From positions 1 through 64,000 of the forward strand of contig NW_025408304.1 of assembly GCF_905475395.1 (NCBI RefSeq): a stretch of DNA of 64,000 bases, written 5' to 3'. Origin of the DNA: Chrysoperla carnea (lineage: Eukaryota > Arthropoda > Insecta > Neuroptera > Chrysopidae). A program made the position numbers and the translations under genes. This document shows positions 58,301-64,000 of this stretch, in pieces (the first letter of the stretch is position 1; each line of letters opens with the position of its first letter). The notes under the pieces were generated by a model, which was not told where the DNA came from, searched no databases, and saw only the letters and a program-made list of their open reading frames with translations.

Positions 58301-61300
58301 GACATTTTTCGATAGAAAAAACATTTTTTGAAAATTTCCGATTTTACAACTAGAATGTCATGACTATAAAAATCATTGAAATTTTGATCCAAGAAAGTCG
58401 AAATGTATACATAGAGGTCCTTTATGACTGGACTAAGTATAAATAAGCCAAAAATGATCAAATTTGACATTTTTCGATAGAAAAAACATTTTTTGAAAAT
58501 TTTCGATTTTTCAACATGAGAGTCATGACTATACGAATCATTGAAATTTTGATCCAAGTAAGTCAAAATGTATACATAGAGGTCGTTTATGACTGGACTA
58601 AGTATAATTAAGCCAAAAATGATCAAATTTGACATTTTTCGATAGAAAAAACATTTTTTGAAAATTTCGATTTTACAACATGAGAGTCATGACTTTACAA
58701 ATCATTGAAATTTTGATCCAAGTAAGTCAAAATGTATACATAGAGATCCTTAATGACTATACTAAGTATAAATAAGCCAAAATTGATCAAATTTGACATT
58801 TTTCGATAGAAAAAACATTTTTTGAAAAATTTCGATTTTTCAACATGAGAGTCATGCCTAGACAAATCATTGAAATTTTGATCCAAGTAATTCAAAATGT
58901 ATACATCGAGGTCGTTTATGACTGGACTAAGTATAAATAAGCCAAGACTGATCAAATTTGACATTTTTCGATAGAAAAAACATTTTTTGAAAATTTTCGA
59001 TTTTTCAACTAGAATGTCATGACTATACAAATCATTGAAATTTTGTTCCAAGTAATTCAAAATGTATACAATGAGGTTGTTTATGACTGGACTAACTAAA
59101 AATAAGCCAAAAATGATCAAATTTGACATTTTTCGATAGAAAAAACATTTTTTGAAAATTTTTGATTTTTCAACATGAGGGTCATGACTATACAAATCAT
59201 TGAAATTTTGATCCAAGAAAGTCAGAATGTATACATAGAGGTTGTTTATGACTGGAATAAGTATAAATAAGCCAAAAATGATAAAATTTGACATTTTTCA
59301 ATAGAAAAAACATTTTTTGAAAATTTTCGATTTTTCAACTAGAATGTCATGACTATACAAATAATTAAAATTTTGATCCAAGTAAGTCAAAATGTATCCA
59401 TAGAGGTCGTTTATGACTGGACTAAGTATAAATAAGCCAAAAATGATCAAATTTGACATTTTTCGATAGAAAAAACATTTTTTGAAAATTTTCGATTTTT
59501 CAACATGAGAGTCATGACTATACAAATCATTGAAATTTTGATCCAAGTAAGTCAAAATGTAAACATAGAGGTCCTTTTTGACTGGACAAAGTATAAAAGA
59601 GCCAAAAATGATCAAATTTGACATTTTTCGATAGAAAAAACATTTTTTGAAAATTTTCGATTTTACAACTAGAATGTCATGACTACAAAAATCATTGAAA
59701 TTTTGATCCAAGAAAGTCGAAATGTATACATAGAGGTCCTTTATGACTGGACTAAGTATAAATAAGCCAAAAATGATCAAATTTGACATTTTTCGATAGA
59801 AAAAACATTTTTTGAAAATTTTCGATTTTTCAACATGAGATTCATGACTATACGAATCATTGAAATTTTGATCCAAGTAAGTCAAAATGTATACATAGAG
59901 GTCGTTTATGACTGGACTAAGTATAATTAAGCCAAAAATGATCAAATTTGACATTTTTCGATAGAAAAAACATTTTTTGAAAATTTCCGATTTTACAACT
60001 AGAATGTCATGACTATACAAATCATTGAAATTTTGATCCAAGTAAGTCAAAATGTAAACATAGAGGTCCTTTATGACTGGACAAAGTATAAAAGAGCCAA
60101 AAATGATCAAATTTGACATTTTTCGATAGAAAAAACATTTTTTGAAAATTTCCGATTTTACAACTAGAATGTCATGACTATAAAAATCATTGAAATTTTG
60201 ATCCAAGAAAGTCGAAATGTATACATAGAGGTCCTTTATGACTGGACTAAGTATAAATAAGCCAAAAATGATCAAATTTGACATTTTTCGATAGAAAAAA
60301 CATTTTTTGAAAATTTTCGATTTTTCAACATGAGAGTCATGCCTATACGAATCATTGAAATTTTGATCCAAGTAAGTCAAAATGTAAACATAGAGGTCCT
60401 TTATGACTGGACAAAGTATAAAAGAGCCAAAAATGATCAAATTTGACATTTTTCGATAGAAAAAACATTTTTTGAAAATTTCCGATTTTACAACTAGAAT
60501 GTCATGACTATAAAAATCATTGAAATTTTGATCCAAGAAAGTCGAAATGTATACATAGAGGTCCTTTATGACTGGACTAAGTATAAATAAGCCAAAAATG
60601 ATCAAATTTGACATTTTTCGATAGAAAAAACATTTTTTGAAAATTTCCGATTTTACAACTAGAATGTCATGACTATAAAAATCATTGAAATTTTGATCCA
60701 AGAAAGTCGAAATGTATACATAGAGGTCCTTTATGACTGGACTAAGTATAAATAAGCCAAAAATGATCAAATTTGACATTTTTCGATAGAAAAAACATTT
60801 TTTGAAAATTTTCGATTTTTCAACATGAGAGTCATGCCTATACGAATCATTGAAATTTTGATCCAAGTAAGTCAAAATGTATACATAGAGGTCGTTTATG
60901 ACTGGACTAAGTATAATTAAGCCAAAAATGATCAAATTTGACATTTTTCGATAGAAAAAACATTTTTTGAAAATTTCGATTTTACAACATGAGAGTCATG
61001 ACTTTACAAATCATTGAAATTTTGATCCAAGTAAGTCAAAATGTATACATAGAGGTCGTTTATGACTGGACTAAGTATAAATAAGCCAAAAATGATCAAA
61101 TTTGACTTTTTTCGATAGAAAAAACATTTTTTGAAAATTTTTGATTTTTCAACATGAGAGGCATGACTATACGAATCATTGAAATTTTGATCCAAGTAAG
61201 TCAAAATGTATACAGAAAGGTCGTTTATGACTGGTCTAAGTATAAATAAGCCAAAAATGATCAAATTTGACATTTTTCGATAGAAAAAACATTTTTTGAA

Positions 61301-62270
61301 AATTTTCGATTTTTCAACATGAAAGTCATGACTATACAAATCATTGAAATTTTGATCCAAGTAAGTCAAAATGTATACATAGAGGTCGTTTATGACTGGA
61401 CTAAGCATAAAAAAGCCAAAAATGATCAAATTTGACATTTTTCGATAGAAAAAACATTTTCAGAAAATATTCGATTTTACAACTAGAATGTCATGACTAT
61501 ACAAATCATTAAAATTTTGATCCAAGTAAGTCAAAATGTATACATAGAGGTCGTTTATGACTATACTATGTATAAATGAGCCAAAAATGATCAAATTTGA
61601 CATTTTTCGATAGAAAAAACATTTTTTGAAAATTTTCGATTTTTCAACATGAGAGTCATGACTATACGAATCATTGAAATTTTGATCCAAGTAAGTCAAA
61701 ATGTATACATAGAGGTCGTTTATGACAGGACTAAGTATAACTAAGCCAAAAATGATCAAATTTGACATTTTTCGATAGAAAAAACATTTTTTGAAAATTT
61801 CCGATTTTACAACTAGAATGTCATGACTATACAAATCATTGAAATTTTGATCCAAGTAAGTCAAAATGTATACATAGAGGTCGTTTATGACTGGACTAAG
61901 TATAAATAAGCCAAAAATGATCAAATTTGACATTTTTCGATAGAAAAAACATTTTTTGAAAATTTTCGATTTTTCAACATGAGAGTCATGACTAGACAAA
62001 TCATTGAAATTTTGATCCAAGTAATTCAAAATGTATACATCGAGGTCGTTTATGACTGGACTAAGTATAAATAAGCCAAAACTGATCAAATTTGACATTT
62101 TTCGATAGAAAAAACATTTTTTGCAAATTTTCGATTTTGCAACTAGAATGTCATGACTATACAAATCATTGAAATTTTGTTCCAAGTAATTCAAAATGTA
62201 TACAATGAGGACGTTTATGACTGGATTAAGTGTAAATAAGCCAAAAATGATCAAATTTGACATTGTTCGA
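46333..62270 (-). repeat. 165-bp satellite array 3
   Basis: About 96 monomers, same orientation as the other arrays. It holds larger duplications: 47155-48300 against 48960-49940 (offset about 1.64-1.8 kb), and blocks near 51800-52400, 53200-54200, 56390-57480 and 58700-59300 that share a CCAAGACTGATC unit or its neighbours. It ends abruptly at 62270, inside a monomer, against retrotransposon sequence. Confidence 0.96.
54200..60960. repeat. 495-bp trimer higher-order repeat
   Basis: A monomer with GTAAACATAGAGGTCC and AAAGTATAAAAGAGCC recurs at about 54450, 54942, 57746, 58240, 59562, 60054 and 60384. Most spacings are near 494 bp, or three monomers. In this stretch the satellite is homogenised as trimers, unlike the long-period pattern of array 1. 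Confidence 0.75.
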
Positions 62271-62274
62271 TTTC

Positions 62275-63165
62275 GACGATTATTACGACCAAATGATGAC
62301 ACAATAAAACATTTCAACATTCAGAAGAAACACTTAAACGAGTGAAAGAAAATGGTTTGACAGCAGACCCAATAAATACAAAATACAAATTTTCATATAC
62401 AAGAGCAAAAAAAAAAAAAAAAATTTATTATCAACATCTGAAAACAAATCCATATATGAAAAAGAAACGTTAAAATTAATTCACTCAATACAAATTCGAT
62501 AATATTTGTTGGTACACCTCCACGAAAATTCTAAAGGCTCAGCTAAACTGGAACGTTGGAAATTGAACTTATCACAACATAAGTTCATGGTTGAATACAT
62601 TCCGGATGCAAATAACAACATCGACGATGCTATTCACATCTTTGCAAAATGGAAAATCGAACCATCCACAAACTGAATCACTATAAACTACCATTCCAAG
62701 AAAATTTACCAGACGATACCCTACTATTCTTACGGATACTTATGAAAATTCCCAAACGTTTCGCGTGGTACAAGCACTGGATGGAGTACGTAAATACATC
62801 ACTGCTCGTTTAAAACACGACAACCTGATGAAAATTTTACAAATTCAAGCCGGGCTTCTCCGTAAACTAGTGAGAAAAACATAAGGAAAGAAGATTGGAG
62901 GAATATGTATCGCGACGTGGTATATTACGTAAAATCTTGCAATCTGTCAGAAACGCAAATCATCGCCATCACAACGACGTCCAAGTGCAAACACACTATA
63001 TGGCCTGAAAAGTTCCAAAAGAGTCCACCATCAACCGATTCTTGGATGAATCCTTAAAAATGACGTAGAGACTACTTTAATAAAACCGGGCGTAAACATG
63101 TGTATAAAGTAAACGACTGGGTACAACTAAAGAAACATCAAATAGCCATGGACAATATTTAAGAC
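62275..63165 (+). pseudogene. Ty3/gypsy pol remnant (RNase H to integrase end)
   Basis: Plus-strand fragments in several frames: LLSTSENKSIYEKETLKL (start of RNase H), KLERWKLNLSQHKFMVEY with PDANNNIDDAI (end of RNase H), DVVYYVKSCNLS (zinc-binding part of integrase, second Cys lost) and KHVYKVNDWVQLKKHQ (integrase C-terminal fold). Order and spacing fit a gypsy polyprotein, heavily deleted. Two A-runs (62408, 63170) interrupt it. Confidence 0.65.
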
Positions 63166-63169
63166 CATT

Positions 63170-63207
<38 letters not shown>

Positions 63208-63305
63208 TACGTACACCTCCCGAACAGTGACCTCCTATCCTTCTGATCCCCCCCCCCCCCCCGAGGGGCCAGTTGTCTGGACCCCATAACAATCCCACAC
63301 AGATT

Positions 63306-63375
63306 GTTTCCTCGGTGGTGTAGTGGTCAGCAACTCCTCGTACATGCAAGAGTGTAACACCCCAATCTTCTGGAA
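63306..63375 (+). other. tRNA-Asp-like stretch
   Basis: TCCTCGGTGGTGTAGTGGTC resembles the 5' half of eukaryotic tRNA-Asp. The 3' half does not give a good B box. It sits between a poly-C run (63248-63262) and the LTR. Possibly a tRNA-derived insertion; weak. Confidence 0.3.
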
Positions 63376-63389
63376 GAAGGGTGGAAATA
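63371..63389 (+). promoter_or_regulatory. Polypurine tract
   Basis: Purine-rich TGGAAGAAGGGTGGAAATA directly before the LTR start; the position and composition fit the plus-strand primer of a gypsy element. Confidence 0.5.
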
Positions 63390-63837
63390 TGTTATGTTAC
63401 AAAACATTATTATTGTAAAAATTTAAAATTTTATCTGCGCAACCGCACAAAACATACCCGAGCTGTTATGGATGCGAAGGCGAATGAAATCTTCCTCTTT
63501 AATTATCGTACTCCGTCGATTCAACATCTAATCGATCATACATTCATCTAAAAATAATTGGTTTTAAAATTAAACATGTCGACGAAACAGTAAATTTATA
63601 TTTGATTCGTGATTAATTGGTCGTGTAAATTGTATTTTAAATTCAAAGAAACGAATGTAATTTAACTATTTGTAAAATGAATAAGATCAATAAAGGAAAT
63701 AATTTTAGAGCAAAAATGTTAGTTTATTTAAAATTTTGGAACACGTGCGTTGAGCCGTATTACAGTGGATCAACAGTGGAATAAATTGGAATTATTATTC
63801 ATTAGGCGGTTATCCTGAAAGATAAATATCCCCTACA
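63390..63837 (+). repeat. Probable 3' LTR of the gypsy remnant
   Basis: Begins TGTTATGTTAC and ends CCCTACA, so the ends are TG...CA with TGT/ACA inverted. Preceded by a polypurine tract and by degraded pol on the same strand. About 448 bp. The matching 5' LTR is not in the window, so the ends rest on structure only. Confidence 0.5.
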
Positions 63838-64000
63838 ATGGAGATCAAAGGTAATTTCAATAATATTCTACCAGTTTTCTAAATTAATCAAGAACTTTTC
63901 TTACCTCGCTATAATTTGTTGAAGTTTGAAATAAAATTTATGACAGCTACGAACTTTTCGTACGCCATATTCAACACTTTATTTACTGAGTGAATTTGGA
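63838..64000. other. Flank beyond the LTR
   Basis: No gene, repeat or RNA recognised in the last 163 bases. Confidence 0.4.

Noticed and set aside
63077..63349. 90-codon reverse-strand ORF with Gly and Phe runs
   Set aside because: Produced by the poly-C and poly-A tracts; low complexity.

Overview
This window is eukaryotic and almost certainly insect nuclear DNA. It is AT-rich heterochromatin made of satellite arrays, non-LTR retrotransposons and a very large terminal-inverted-repeat (TIR) transposon. Short introns with GT..AG borders, insect-type I-superfamily and RTE retrotransposons, a Tigger-type element and a chromodomain integrase all point this way. I cannot name the species. No bacterial genes, CRISPR array or ordinary host gene is visible.

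Layout. (1) 1-17593: tandem array of a 165-bp satellite whose reverse strand is one continuous 55-codon frame. It is organised as nearly two copies of a ~9.72-kb higher-order repeat. (2) 17594-17938 and 40812-42344: one RTE-type retrotransposon fragment sitting in the satellite, split in two by (3) a 22.9-kb TIR transposon at 17939-40805. Its ends read AG...CT, its TIRs are about 1.9 kb, and it is flanked by a 6-bp duplication, TACGTC. The paralogous RTE copy at 44504-46332 preserves the empty site (44794-44799), so both boundaries are exact. (4) 42345-44503: satellite. (5) 44504-46332: second copy of the RTE fragment. (6) 46333-62270: satellite with a 495-bp trimer higher-order repeat and larger duplicated blocks. 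(7) 62275-63837: degraded Ty3/gypsy remnant and its 3' LTR.

The TIR element resembles a Maverick/Polinton in its 6-bp duplication, AG ends, integrase with chromodomain and net size of about 17-18 kb. I see no protein-primed DNA polymerase B, packaging ATPase, protease or capsid gene. What it carries is: a broken integrase-chromodomain gene; a broken gene of an insect family I recall as DUF8207-like; a C2H2 protein that shares a C-terminal tail with it; a nucleotidyltransferase-fold protein; an unrecognised 215-aa protein with two decayed partial paralogues; and several small intron-containing genes. One of these is a four-exon gene for a 102-aa protein with an N-terminal hydrophobic segment. 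Another has an acidic tail encoded by its second exon. Each TIR carries decayed genes and a tRNA-like stretch. The element was later hit by an apparently intact I-superfamily LINE (two complete ORFs), a Tigger deletion derivative and two copies of a pyrimidine-rich repeat.

Inferred order of events: the RTE inserted into the satellite; the RTE and its flanking satellite were duplicated as a ~4-kb block; one copy lost 49 bp and the other received the TIR element; the LINE then landed in the TIR element.
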